Shown here: piece after piece, positions 45,846 through 54,503 of the stretch
How positions within the stretch are numbered: the stretch's first letter is position 1
How the letters are laid out: the number at the start of each line of letters is the position of its first letter
Source: CAVUNY01 sp963843535
GTDB taxonomy: Bacteria > Chloroflexota > Anaerolineae > Anaerolineales > Anaerolineaceae
Direction: 5' to 3'
Assembly: GCA_963843535.1 (NCBI GenBank)
Contig: CAWJKU010000001.1
Location: forward strand, 124,001 to 188,000
DNA length: 64,000 bases
The notes under the pieces: model-generated
What the model saw: only the letters and a program-made list of their open reading frames with translations
What the model was told of the DNA's origin: nothing
Databases searched by the model: none
Program-made: the position numbers and the translations under genes

Positions 45846-45889
45846 TTGACGCCGTTGAAAAGGTAAATATAATGAAAATACGGTCAACT
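45846..45889 (+). promoter_or_regulatory. Promoter of the Ugp-like transporter operon
   Basis: -35 TTGACG (45846-45851), 16-base spacer, perfect -10 TATAAT (45868-45873). Inverted half-sites AGTTGAC (45844-45850) and GTCAACT (45883-45889) flank it, a possible operator pair. The leader to ATG 46019 is about 140 bases and has no other feature I recognise. Confidence 0.65.
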
Positions 45890-46018
45890 GTTTCATCACC
45901 TGTTTTAATGGATTTGTAATTTAGTTTTTTTCATCAAAAATCCTGAATACCCATCTGATTGATTTTCACTGGACGGCCTGTCGCATCCTTCATTTCAACC
46001 TGTACAGGAACCCTCACG

Positions 46019-46975
46019 ATGGTTCAAGAAACAAGCACACTGGCTTCAACTAAACTTCAAGCCCCATTGTGGGCGCGTATCGGTCTGACGGGCAGGCAGT
46101 GGCGCGAAACGCGTAAAGTACTGACCGCGCTGCTGTACCTCCTGCCTTCGCTGATCCTATTTTTGACCTTTATATTCATCCCGCTGGTCCGCTCGATCGA
46201 GCTCAGCCTGTTCTTGACCGACCCCCTCGGACGTCCGGCGGTCTTCGCCTGGTTCCTGCAGTACGAGCGCCTATTCACACAGGAATCCTTTCTTAACAGC
46301 ATGGCTCGGTCGAGCCAGTATGTGGCTTTCACCGTGCCGCTGACCCTGCTGTTTTCACTGGTTCTGGCGATGCTGGGCAACCTGCGCTTGAAGAAAATTG
46401 CGATCTTCCGGGTGGTGTACTCCATCACGATCGCTGTTTCGGGGGCAACGGCGTCGATCATGTTCATGACCATGTACCACCCTACCCTGGGCGCTTTAAA
46501 CTATTTCCTGGAGCTGCTGGGTTTGCATGCGGTAGACTGGCTGATCAGCCATGAGACCGCAATCTACTCAGTGGCGATGGTCACAGTCTGGCTGCAGGTG
46601 GGTTTAAACACAGTCATCCTCCTGGCGGCAATGCAGGGCATTCCGGAGGAATTATACGAGAGTGCGATGATCGACGGCGCCTCCGCCTGGAACAAGTTCC
46701 GCTACATCACCCTGCCGTTTCTAAGCTCCACGTTCTTCTTCTTGCTGGTGGTGGATATGCTGGCGGCTTTCCAGACTTTTACCCCAGTTTCGGTCATGAC
46801 CGCTGGTGGGCCGATGGACTCGACCAATATCCTGGTGTATTCAATTTACCGTGAATTTTATATCAACGGCAAGTACGGTTTTGCCGCAGCGCAGTCGATC
46901 ATGCTGTTTCTGGTGATGCTGGTTCTGACCATCTTCCAATTCGTCTTCGTCGAAAAAAAGGTCTTCTACGAATGA
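46019..46975 (+). CDS. ABC sugar/glycerophosphodiester transporter permease (UgpA-like)
   Basis: A 318-residue inner-membrane permease with six hydrophobic helices. Start at ATG 46019 (MVQETSTLAS) with AGGAA upstream; the open frame extends 20 codons earlier without support. The EAA loop that contacts the ATPase is ELYESAMIDGASAWNKFRYITLP. It belongs to the MalF/UgpA group of carbohydrate importers. It overlaps the next permease by 4 bases (ATGA). With the binding protein and lipoprotein phosphodiesterase downstream, a glycerophosphodiester or related polyol is the likely cargo (inference). Confidence 0.9.
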   Translation: MVQETSTLASTKLQAPLWARIGLTGRQWRETRKVLTALLYLLPSLILFLTFIFIPLVRSIELSLFLTDPLGRPAVFAWFLQYERLFTQESFLNSMARSSQYVAFTVPLTLLFSLVLAMLGNLRLKKIAIFRVVYSITIAVSGATASIMFMTMYHPTLGALNYFLELLGLHAVDWLISHETAIYSVAMVTVWLQVGLNTVILLAAMQGIPEELYESAMIDGASAWNKFRYITLPFLSSTFFFLLVVDMLAAFQTFTPVSVMTAGGPMDSTNILVYSIYREFYINGKYGFAAAQSIMLFLVMLVLTIFQFVFVEKKVFYE

Positions 46976-47811
46976 ACGTGAACACCCATCCCAAGAAACT
47001 TACTGCTTACACGCTGTGGTACATCCCCCTGATCGCGGCGGCGGTGGTTATCCTCTTCCCAATTTACACCATTCTCGTGGTCAGCCTGCTGAGCGATCCC
47101 GAAGTGGCCATGTACCCTCCCAAGCTGTTCCCGAGTGGTTTTTTCGTGGAGAACTTTACCCGCGCCATGCAATTAGCCCCGTTAGGCCGGTACCTGTTTA
47201 ACAGCGTGCTCCAATCTTCGATGGTGATGGTTGGCCAGTTAATCACCGCCAGCCTGGCGGCTTACGCCTTTGCCTTTATCGACTTTAAGTACCGCAATTT
47301 CTTTTTCCTGGTTTTCCTGGCTACCATGATGATCCCCTGGGAGGCGACGATCATCCCCAACTACCTGACCATCAAGCAATGGGGAATGACCGACACTTTT
47401 TGGGGGCTGGCGACGCCCTTCATGGCGACCGGGTTCGGCACCTTCTTGCTGCGCCAGTTCTTTATGAAAATTCCGCACGAGCTGCGGGATGCCGCCGAGA
47501 TTGACGGCTGCGGCAGCCTGCGCTTCTTGTGGATGATCGTGCTGCCGCTGGCCCGCCCGGCATTGGGCACCCTGGCGGTTTACAGCTTCTTGCAGACCTA
47601 CAACCAGTACCTGTGGCCGCTGCTGATCACCAATGACCAGAGCATGCGTACGGTGCAGATTGGCCTGACCCTGCTGCAGGACGAGGAGCATCTCAAGATG
47701 AATATCGTCGCGGCGGGGGTGATGATTATTTTGGTGCCGACCTTTGTGCTCTTTGTCTTTAGCAACAAGCAGCTGATCCGTGGGTTAACCGCCGGGGCCG
47801 TGAAAGGATAA
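46972..47811 (+). CDS. ABC sugar/glycerophosphodiester transporter permease (UgpE-like)
   Basis: A 279-residue permease with six hydrophobic helices. The EAA motif ELRDAAEIDGCGSLRFLWMIVLPLARPA is near residue 175, and the MalG/UgpE-type C-terminal FVLFVFSNKQLIRGLTAGAVKG is conserved. It starts within the last codons of the UgpA-like gene and is followed 49 bases later by the binding protein. No ATP-binding subunit is present in the window, so a shared ATPase encoded elsewhere must energise this importer. Confidence 0.92.
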   Translation: MNVNTHPKKLTAYTLWYIPLIAAAVVILFPIYTILVVSLLSDPEVAMYPPKLFPSGFFVENFTRAMQLAPLGRYLFNSVLQSSMVMVGQLITASLAAYAFAFIDFKYRNFFFLVFLATMMIPWEATIIPNYLTIKQWGMTDTFWGLATPFMATGFGTFLLRQFFMKIPHELRDAAEIDGCGSLRFLWMIVLPLARPALGTLAVYSFLQTYNQYLWPLLITNDQSMRTVQIGLTLLQDEEHLKMNIVAAGVMIILVPTFVLFVFSNKQLIRGLTAGAVKG

Positions 47812-47860
47812 AGGGTCCGGCGTTTATGAAACCTTCTTTCAATCCGTTCAGGAGGAAAAA

Positions 47861-49312
47861 ATGAAGAAGTCCGTGTTTGTTATCCTCAGCGCCATCATGG
47901 TGCTGAGCCTGCTGCTGGCCGCATGCGCGCCCGCAGCTACCACCGCGCCCACGAAGGCGCCGGAAGCAACCCAACCACCGGCTGGGGCTACTGCTGTCCC
48001 TGCTACCAAAGTTCCTGCCCCAACGGCTACGATCGCTGCCGCGGCGGCGGGGGCGACCAAGATCAGTTTCTGGCACAGCATGGGCGATCCGGGCGGCTCG
48101 GCGATCGTCAAGTTCGCCAACGAATTCAACGTTTCGCAGCAGAAGTGCCACGTGACCCCGATCTACCAGGGTTCCTACGATGATTCACTGAACAAGCTGA
48201 AAGCCGGGCTGCAGAGCAAGGATACCCCGGCGCTGGTCCAGCTCTTCGACATTGGCACCCGCCAGATGATCGACCTCAAAGTGATCACCCCGGTGCAGGA
48301 CTACATCGACAAAGAAAAGTATGATGTCTCCGACCTCGAGAAGAACGTGCTGGGGTATTACTCGGTCGACAATAAGCTGTATTCCATGCCCTTCAACACT
48401 TCGAACCCCATGTTGTATTTCAACGTGGACATGTTCAAGGCAGCCGGGCTGGATCCCACCAAACCGCCGCGTACCTTTGAAGAAGTGGCTGCGGCCGCGC
48501 GCAAGCTGACCCAGAAAGACGCCTCAGGCAAGGTCACGGTTGCCGGCATCAACATCGCGATTTACGGCTGGTTTTTCGAACAGTTCATGGCCGTTTCGGG
48601 CGCGAACTATGTGGACAACGGCAACGGGCGTGAGAAGTTCGCCACCAAGGCCGTGTTCAACGGTCCCGAGGGTCTGGAAATCATGAAGTGGTGGAAGGCC
48701 ATGTACGATGAGGGCATCCTGGCGAACACTGGCCGGCCGACCGTCAACTCGCGCAATGCATTCCTGGCGGGTCAGGCCGCGATGATGCTCGAGTCTACCG
48801 CACAGGTGCGCGCCATGTTAGACGGATCGAAGGGCAAGTTTGAGATGGGCACAGCCTTCTTCCCGCGGCCCAACGAAGAAGCTTACGCGAAATCCGGTAC
48901 GATCATCGGCGGCGCCTCGCTGTGGATTATCAACAACCGCCCGCAGGCCGAGCAGGACTGCGCCTGGGAGTTCATCAAGTACCAGTCTCAGCCCGCGAAC
49001 CAGGCTTACTGGCACACGGCGACCGGCTACTATCCGATCCGCAAGGCGGCTTACAACGAGCAGCTGGATAAGGATTGGGTCGCCAAGTATCCGCAGTTCA
49101 ACACCGCGGTCGAACAGCTGCACATTGCCCCACTCAACACCTTCACCCAGGGTGGGCTGATCGGCGTCTTCCCGCAGGCTCGCGCCACGGTAGAGACCAT
49201 GATCGAAGAAGTGCTGGCCGGTAAGGGCACTATCCAGGAAGCGCTGGATAAAGCCGCTAAGTCGGTCACCGATGCCATCACCGAGTACAACCTGACGATG
49301 GGATTGAAGTAA
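47861..49312 (+). CDS. ABC transporter solute-binding lipoprotein (UgpB-like)
   Basis: A 483-residue extracellular solute-binding protein. The lipobox is LLLAAC (Cys22), followed by an Ala/Pro/Thr-rich linker (about residues 23-65). The mature domain begins ISFWHSMGDPGGSAIVKFANEFN and matches UgpB/cluster 3 binding proteins. It has TPALVQLFDIGTRQM and SMPFNTSNPMLYFNVDMFKAAGLDP, typical of glycerophosphodiester-type binders. Start at ATG 47861, AGGAGG upstream. A 16-bp hairpin follows, separating it from the phosphodiesterase. Confidence 0.92.
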   Translation: MKKSVFVILSAIMVLSLLLAACAPAATTAPTKAPEATQPPAGATAVPATKVPAPTATIAAAAAGATKISFWHSMGDPGGSAIVKFANEFNVSQQKCHVTPIYQGSYDDSLNKLKAGLQSKDTPALVQLFDIGTRQMIDLKVITPVQDYIDKEKYDVSDLEKNVLGYYSVDNKLYSMPFNTSNPMLYFNVDMFKAAGLDPTKPPRTFEEVAAAARKLTQKDASGKVTVAGINIAIYGWFFEQFMAVSGANYVDNGNGREKFATKAVFNGPEGLEIMKWWKAMYDEGILANTGRPTVNSRNAFLAGQAAMMLESTAQVRAMLDGSKGKFEMGTAFFPRPNEEAYAKSGTIIGGASLWIINNRPQAEQDCAWEFIKYQSQPANQAYWHTATGYYPIRKAAYNEQLDKDWVAKYPQFNTAVEQLHIAPLNTFTQGGLIGVFPQARATVETMIEEVLAGKGTIQEALDKAAKSVTDAITEYNLTMGLK

Positions 49313-49343
49313 CCCTTTCGACGGGTATTCGGTTTCGATTTCG

Positions 49344-49379
49344 GGTGGGTTTTACCCGGTACGCCGGGTAAAACCCACC
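49344..49379 (+). terminator. 16-bp perfect hairpin after the binding-protein gene
   Basis: Arms 49344-49359 (GGTGGGTTTTACCCGG) and 49364-49379 with loop TACG. There is no long T-run; it could be an attenuator that raises binding-protein expression over the phosphodiesterase downstream. Confidence 0.6.
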
Positions 49380-49397
49380 TTGCTGTCGGAGGCAGGT

Positions 49398-50375
49398 ATG
49401 GGCATTTTTCGTTCGAAGTTGATCGTGGGGTCGATGTGGATCACAGTCCTTTTAATGGCGAGCTGCGCCCCTGGCACGGCGCAGCAGACGGGATCCGTCC
49501 CAGCCGGATCAGTCCCGGCGGCAGTGGAATCTTCTGAGGTAAGCTCAATGGAACCGGTTCAAAAAACGTTAAATATTGCCCACCGCGGCGCGCGCTCACT
49601 GGCGCCAGAAAATACCCTGGCCGCGGCGCGCAAAGCCCTGGAAATCGGCGCTGATTGGTGGGAGTTGGACGTGGCGATGACCAAAGACGGCGAGCTGGTG
49701 GTGCTGCACGACGATACACTCGAGCGCACCTCCAATGTTGCCGCTATCTTTCCCGGCCGGCAGCAGACACCCGTCTACGAGTTCACCCTGGCGGAACTGC
49801 GCCAGCTGGATTTTGGCTCCTGGTTTATTGAGAAGGACCCGTTCAAGCAAATCGCTGCCGGGGCGGTTTCCCAGGCAGAATTGGGAAAATACAAGGGCGA
49901 ACCGATACCAACCTTACGCGAAGCCCTGGTTTTCACCCGAGACAACCGGTGGAAGGTCAATGTGGAGATTAAAGATGCTGCTGGCTTCGCGGCGGATGCG
50001 ACCATCGTCCAGAAGACGGTGGCGCTGGTCGATGAGCTGGGGATGTCCGCACAGGTGTTGATCTCTTCTTTCAACCACGGCTATATCCAGCAGGTGAAGA
50101 ACTTCAACCCGGCGATTGCTACCGCCGCCCTGGTGCAGGCTGCCGATCCCGACCCGGCGGCCCTGCTGCGCAAATTAGGCGCCCAGGCTTACAATCCGTC
50201 CGTGAAAGCGATCACTGCCTCAGCGATCCGCCCGCTGCGCGAGCAGGGGTTTAAGGTGTACATCTGGACAGTCAACGACGAGCCTACGTTCAAGACCTTG
50301 ATATCGGCAGGAGCCAGCGGTATCTTTACCGATTTTCCCCAGCTGCTAAAAACTGTTTTAGAAAGAATGCGATAA
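49398..50375 (+). CDS. Glycerophosphodiester phosphodiesterase, lipoprotein
   Basis: A 325-residue GDPD with a lipoprotein signal. Start at ATG 49398 (MGIFRSKLIVGSMWITVLLMASC), GGAGG upstream, lipobox LMASC. The catalytic barrel begins IAHRGARSLAPENTLAAARKALEIGADWWELDVAMTKDGELVVLHDDTLERT (His, Glu, Asp, His of the family) and ends AGASGIFTDFPQLL. An exported, membrane-anchored enzyme next to the Ugp-like importer suggests hydrolysis of glycerophosphodiesters outside the cell and import of the product. It is distinct from the cytoplasmic GDPD at 41214. Confidence 0.92.
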   Translation: MGIFRSKLIVGSMWITVLLMASCAPGTAQQTGSVPAGSVPAAVESSEVSSMEPVQKTLNIAHRGARSLAPENTLAAARKALEIGADWWELDVAMTKDGELVVLHDDTLERTSNVAAIFPGRQQTPVYEFTLAELRQLDFGSWFIEKDPFKQIAAGAVSQAELGKYKGEPIPTLREALVFTRDNRWKVNVEIKDAAGFAADATIVQKTVALVDELGMSAQVLISSFNHGYIQQVKNFNPAIATAALVQAADPDPAALLRKLGAQAYNPSVKAITASAIRPLREQGFKVYIWTVNDEPTFKTLISAGASGIFTDFPQLLKTVLERMR

Positions 50376-50413
50376 TACCTGTCGATGGTTATTTTCGATA
50401 AAGTGGAGGGAAC

Positions 50414-51883
50414 ATGGATCCAAAGGCGCAACCGTTGGTAAAAAAAGCGGTCAACCAGATTCGCCGGGTCGCTGCCGGGGGACCGTTTCAGCCCAATTGG
50501 GACTCATTGAAAAGCTTCTCGGCTCCTTTTTGGTACCAGGATGGCAAGTTCGGGATCTTTATTCATTGGGGGTTGTACTGCGTACCGGCGTTTGGGAACG
50601 AGTGGTACCCGCGCAACATGTACCTGCCCACCCAGACAGCCTTTGCGTACCACCGGGCCGTTTACGGACCGCAGGACCAGTTTGGTTATAAAAATTTCAT
50701 CCCTCAATTTAAGGCGGAACACTTTGATGCCACTGCCTGGGCTGACCTTTTCCAGCGCGCCGGGGCGCGATTTGTCGTTCCAGTGGCCGAACATCACGAC
50801 GGCTTTCCCATGTACGATTGCTCATATTCGCGCTGGACTGCGGCGAAAATGGGCCCTGGTAGAGATATTGTCGGTGAGCTGGCAAATGCCCTCCGCAAGC
50901 GGGGATTGGTCTTTGGTGTCTCCAGCCACCGCGCGGAGCATTGGTGGTTTATGAACGGAGGGATGGGTTTTCCCTCTGATGTTCAGGACCCAGCTTATGC
51001 TGATTTTTACGGTCCTGCTCAACCGCTGCCCGGTGGTCACCATGAATTGGATTCTCAGCCTCGGCCGACTCCAGGTTACCTAGACGATTGGCTGGCCCGT
51101 ACCTGCGAGCTGGTCGATAAATACCAGCCCCAACTGGTCTGGTTCGACTGGTGGATCGAGCAAAAATGTTTTGCGCCCTACCTCAAGACTTTCGCCGCGT
51201 ATTACTATAATCGCGGAGTCCAATGGAACAAGGGTGTTGCCATCAACTATAAGCATCTAGCTTTTCCTGAGGGCACCGCAGTGCTGGATATCGAGCGCGG
51301 GCAGCTCAAGGACATCCGTCCCACCTTGTGGCAGAACGATACCTCGGTTTCGAAAAATTCTTGGGGCCATATCAGCCACCAAGATTATAAGAACTCCCGC
51401 GATATCGTCCATGACCTGGTAGATGTGGTGAGCAAGAACGGCGCTCTGCTACTTAACATCGGGCCCAGGGCAGACGGCACCATCCCTGAGGAAGAACAAA
51501 GCATTTTGCTGGAAATTGGGCGATGGTTGAAGGTTAACGGTGAAGCAATTTACGGCACGCGTCCCTGGGTGCATTTTGGTGAAGGGCCAACGGAGGTGCC
51601 CGAAGGCCAGTTCACCGATACCCACCGCCAGGTTTTTACCGCGGATGATATTCGTTTCACCGCCAAAGACGGCGCTATCTACGCGGTTTGCCTTGGATGG
51701 CCGGGTTCCGGCGCATCAATCACAATCCGCTCACTGGCAGAGGGTGTTGGTAGGCAAACGGTAAATTCGGTGGAAATGCTGGGCAGCGGGAAGCTGGATT
51801 GGACCGCAGCCGGTGATGGGCTGCACGTGCGAATGCCGGACCAACCGCCGTGCGATCATGCGTTTGTGTTAAAAATTCAGTAA
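50414..51883 (+). CDS. Alpha-L-fucosidase, GH29
   Basis: A 489-residue GH29 fucosidase. Near the N-terminus FGIFIHWGLYCVPAFGNEWYPRNMY binds substrate; EHHDGFPMYDCSYSRWTA and FGVSSHRAEHWW follow; the nucleophile is Asp245 in QLVWFDWW. A small C-terminal beta-sandwich follows. No signal peptide is seen, so it is cytoplasmic. Start at ATG 50414, GGAGG upstream. It is on the same strand as the Ugp-like cluster but separated by 38 bases and probably expressed with it. Confidence 0.94.
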   Translation: MDPKAQPLVKKAVNQIRRVAAGGPFQPNWDSLKSFSAPFWYQDGKFGIFIHWGLYCVPAFGNEWYPRNMYLPTQTAFAYHRAVYGPQDQFGYKNFIPQFKAEHFDATAWADLFQRAGARFVVPVAEHHDGFPMYDCSYSRWTAAKMGPGRDIVGELANALRKRGLVFGVSSHRAEHWWFMNGGMGFPSDVQDPAYADFYGPAQPLPGGHHELDSQPRPTPGYLDDWLARTCELVDKYQPQLVWFDWWIEQKCFAPYLKTFAAYYYNRGVQWNKGVAINYKHLAFPEGTAVLDIERGQLKDIRPTLWQNDTSVSKNSWGHISHQDYKNSRDIVHDLVDVVSKNGALLLNIGPRADGTIPEEEQSILLEIGRWLKVNGEAIYGTRPWVHFGEGPTEVPEGQFTDTHRQVFTADDIRFTAKDGAIYAVCLGWPGSGASITIRSLAEGVGRQTVNSVEMLGSGKLDWTAAGDGLHVRMPDQPPCDHAFVLKIQ

Positions 51884-51895
51884 AAAAAATAAATT

Positions 51896-51934
51896 ATGGG
51901 TGTTTTTTCCGCGGATGGCGGGAAAAACACCCAT
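51896..51934. terminator. 17-bp hairpin between convergent genes
   Basis: ATGGGTGTTTTTTCCGC (51896-51912) pairs with 51918-51934, one G-U pair. It is located between the convergent fucosidase and HD-GYP genes, so it can terminate both. Confidence 0.7.
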
Positions 51935-51959
51935 GCAAAATCTTCTCGTACACTACTCA

Positions 51960-54470
51960 TCAGTCTTTTTTGCTGGTAATGATTTCTAATTCACTACGTC
52001 GCGGAAAGACGCCCCGCTCCAGCAGGGAAATAAACACCTCCACCAGTTCCGGGTCAAACTGGATTTCCTTTTTATTGCGCAGCTCAAGGATCGCTTCACT
52101 TTGGGACAGCGGCCGGTGATATACCCGGTCATCGGTCATGGCGGTAAATGCATCGGCAATCGACAGGATGCGCGCGCCCAATGGGATGTCCTTGCCTTTC
52201 AGTCGTTCCGGATATCCGGTGCCGTCGTATCGTTCATGGTGTGCCCGGATCAGGGGCGCAACATTCCCCAGCTTTTTCACCGGCGCAACGATGCGCGCGC
52301 CGATATCCGGATGTTTTTTCATCATGACCCAATCTTCCGCGGAAAGAGGGCCCTTCTTTCGTAAAATCTGGTCTGGAACGCCAATCTTGCCTATATCGTG
52401 CAGCATCCCGGCCCAATGTACCGCCCACACCTCGTCTTCACTTCCGTTGACCTCGCGGCACAAAATTTCTGCCATGGTGCTCAAGCGCTGGCTGTGGTTG
52501 TTGGTATAGGTGTCGCGGGCGTCCATGGCGTTTGCCAGGGCTAATACCGTTTCCAGGAAGGTGTTTTCCATCTGCTCGTGCATGTTTGCCCGCTGCAGCG
52601 CATTCGCAGCCTGGTCGGCGATGGCGCTGATCAGGCGCATCTTATCGGCGTCAAACGGCTCGCGATTTGCTTCCCGCCGTTCACCCAGGATCAGCAATCC
52701 TAAAATTTCCCCGCTGACTTTCAACGGGCACATGCAGAGGGTATTCGCCAGGTCAAGCATTAACGCTTTGGAGACCTCGTCGGTTATTCCCGGATCGCTG
52801 CGGTTGATGAATACCGGTTCATGCTGTTTGATCGCGAATTCATAATAAGGCAGCGCTATCTGGGGTTCAAAACGTTCTACCCCCAGGTTGTAGGAGATGT
52901 TGCGAATGGGATAAGCCGCCCTGCAGTAAAATCCACCGCGGTCATCCGGGGTAAGGATGCGAGAGAACGTGACGTGGGCGCTGGTCACCACATGATGAGT
53001 AGTATTCTGAATGACGGTATTCACTTCATTGGTGGCGACCAGCTGGCGGGTCAGTTCGTATAATGCGTCCAACTCCTCGCGCCGGTTTTGTTCGGCCGAG
53101 TAAAGACGCGCATTTTCAATTGCAACAGCCGTCTGGTTAGCTAACGTGGCTAAAGTCAATTCATCATCTTCAGAATAAGTCAGCTCTGAGAGTTTTATAC
53201 CCAATATGAAAATGCCTACCAGCTCATCCTTGGCTTTCAACGGGATGAAGAGCTCACCGCCAATCTGGTCCAGCTCAGCACGTGTTTCAGGAGACACCGT
53301 TTTGGTGATGAGCAAAGCTTCCATATCGAAACGGGTCACGGGGCTGTCCCTGCTTGACAGGATTCCAACGACCGGATGGCTAAACTCCCAAATAATATTG
53401 GCCGTGTCTTCAAATCCGATCTGGCTGGTGAGCGTATAATACCCGCCGTCCTGGCGCTTAATCAGGATCGCGCCTTTGCGGATGTGAAGGGTTTGAGTGA
53501 CTTCGCTCAAAATAAATTTGGTGATCGATTCCAGGTCCAATAAGTGGGCCGCGTTACGGCTGATGCGTTCAAGCATCACGCTGGCGTCATATTTTTCGCG
53601 GAAAAACATGCGGTCGATCCATATCTGGGCCTGATTGAGAAAAGGTTGGATGATCAAGGCGGTTAAAATGGCCGCAGTAAGCGAAAAAAGGAAAAGATCA
53701 AACCCTTTAATCCCCGGAAACAACATCAGCATGCTTTGAATCGCCAGGAAATAAGTGGCACCGATCATCATGGTTGGAATCGAATACAGCACGCCTTTCC
53801 GCACTACCGCCGATATATCCAGCAGGTGGTGTCTTAGAATAGCGAATGTGATCAACATTGCCGAAACAATGTTGGCAGCGACATCCGTTGGCAAACTTTT
53901 TAATGAGGTCAGATTGGTGAGATTACCGGAGAAAATGACAATGATGGTCAGCAGCAGGTAGCGCAGCCGGTTGCGGTAGGTAACATCCTTGGAACGGCGG
54001 TATTCCCGGATCAGTTCAAACGTTGAGAAACCAATAAAGAAAATCCAGAAAGTGCTGACGATGGGCAGCCCCGGGCCGTATTCATTAATGAGCTGTTTGT
54101 TTTCAACGACTGCTTGGGTGACAACCAGCCCGGATAAATTCACGATTTGCATCACGATGTAGCTGAGAATGCTGATCCTGACCCAAAGCCGGCGATATTT
54201 GCCAAGAAAAGACATGACAAAGCCGTAGAAGGCGATCGGCATTCCCATCGATCCAACGATCAGGAAGCGGTTCCAAAACAGCGTTGCCGTTCCATCGACA
54301 TTGGAAAAGATCATAAAAGCGGCAAAGCTCCATATGATCATAGAAAGCAGGTACAGACCGAAAAGCATCTGTACCCGCGAATAGGGGCGTTGCCGTATGA
54401 TGATCACTAATAGTGCGCTGTAATAAATCAGCGCTACAAAAGTGACCAATGTTGAAAGAGAAAAATCCAT
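51960..54470 (-). CDS. 7TM-GAF-HD-GYP cyclic-di-GMP phosphodiesterase
   Basis: An 836-residue signalling protein. Residues about 1-240 contain 7 hydrophobic helices like the histidine-kinase N-terminal 7TM sensor module, followed by another helix pair (YFLAIQSMLMLFPGIKG). Then come two GAF domains (about 310-460 and 475-630). The C-terminal HD-GYP domain has HDIGKIG (His691-Asp692) and HHERYDGTGYP, complete for cyclic-di-GMP hydrolysis. It ends an operon whose first gene is a GAF-GGDEF protein, so the two probably have opposing or nested roles in cyclic-di-GMP control. The ligands of the GAF domains are unknown. Confidence 0.9.
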   Translation of the reverse strand: MDFSLSTLVTFVALIYYSALLVIIIRQRPYSRVQMLFGLYLLSMIIWSFAAFMIFSNVDGTATLFWNRFLIVGSMGMPIAFYGFVMSFLGKYRRLWVRISILSYIVMQIVNLSGLVVTQAVVENKQLINEYGPGLPIVSTFWIFFIGFSTFELIREYRRSKDVTYRNRLRYLLLTIIVIFSGNLTNLTSLKSLPTDVAANIVSAMLITFAILRHHLLDISAVVRKGVLYSIPTMMIGATYFLAIQSMLMLFPGIKGFDLFLFSLTAAILTALIIQPFLNQAQIWIDRMFFREKYDASVMLERISRNAAHLLDLESITKFILSEVTQTLHIRKGAILIKRQDGGYYTLTSQIGFEDTANIIWEFSHPVVGILSSRDSPVTRFDMEALLITKTVSPETRAELDQIGGELFIPLKAKDELVGIFILGIKLSELTYSEDDELTLATLANQTAVAIENARLYSAEQNRREELDALYELTRQLVATNEVNTVIQNTTHHVVTSAHVTFSRILTPDDRGGFYCRAAYPIRNISYNLGVERFEPQIALPYYEFAIKQHEPVFINRSDPGITDEVSKALMLDLANTLCMCPLKVSGEILGLLILGERREANREPFDADKMRLISAIADQAANALQRANMHEQMENTFLETVLALANAMDARDTYTNNHSQRLSTMAEILCREVNGSEDEVWAVHWAGMLHDIGKIGVPDQILRKKGPLSAEDWVMMKKHPDIGARIVAPVKKLGNVAPLIRAHHERYDGTGYPERLKGKDIPLGARILSIADAFTAMTDDRVYHRPLSQSEAILELRNKKEIQFDPELVEVFISLLERGVFPRRSELEIITSKKD

Positions 54471-54503
54471 TAACGGTTCGCTCCTACCAGAGGAACTTTG
54501 CCG

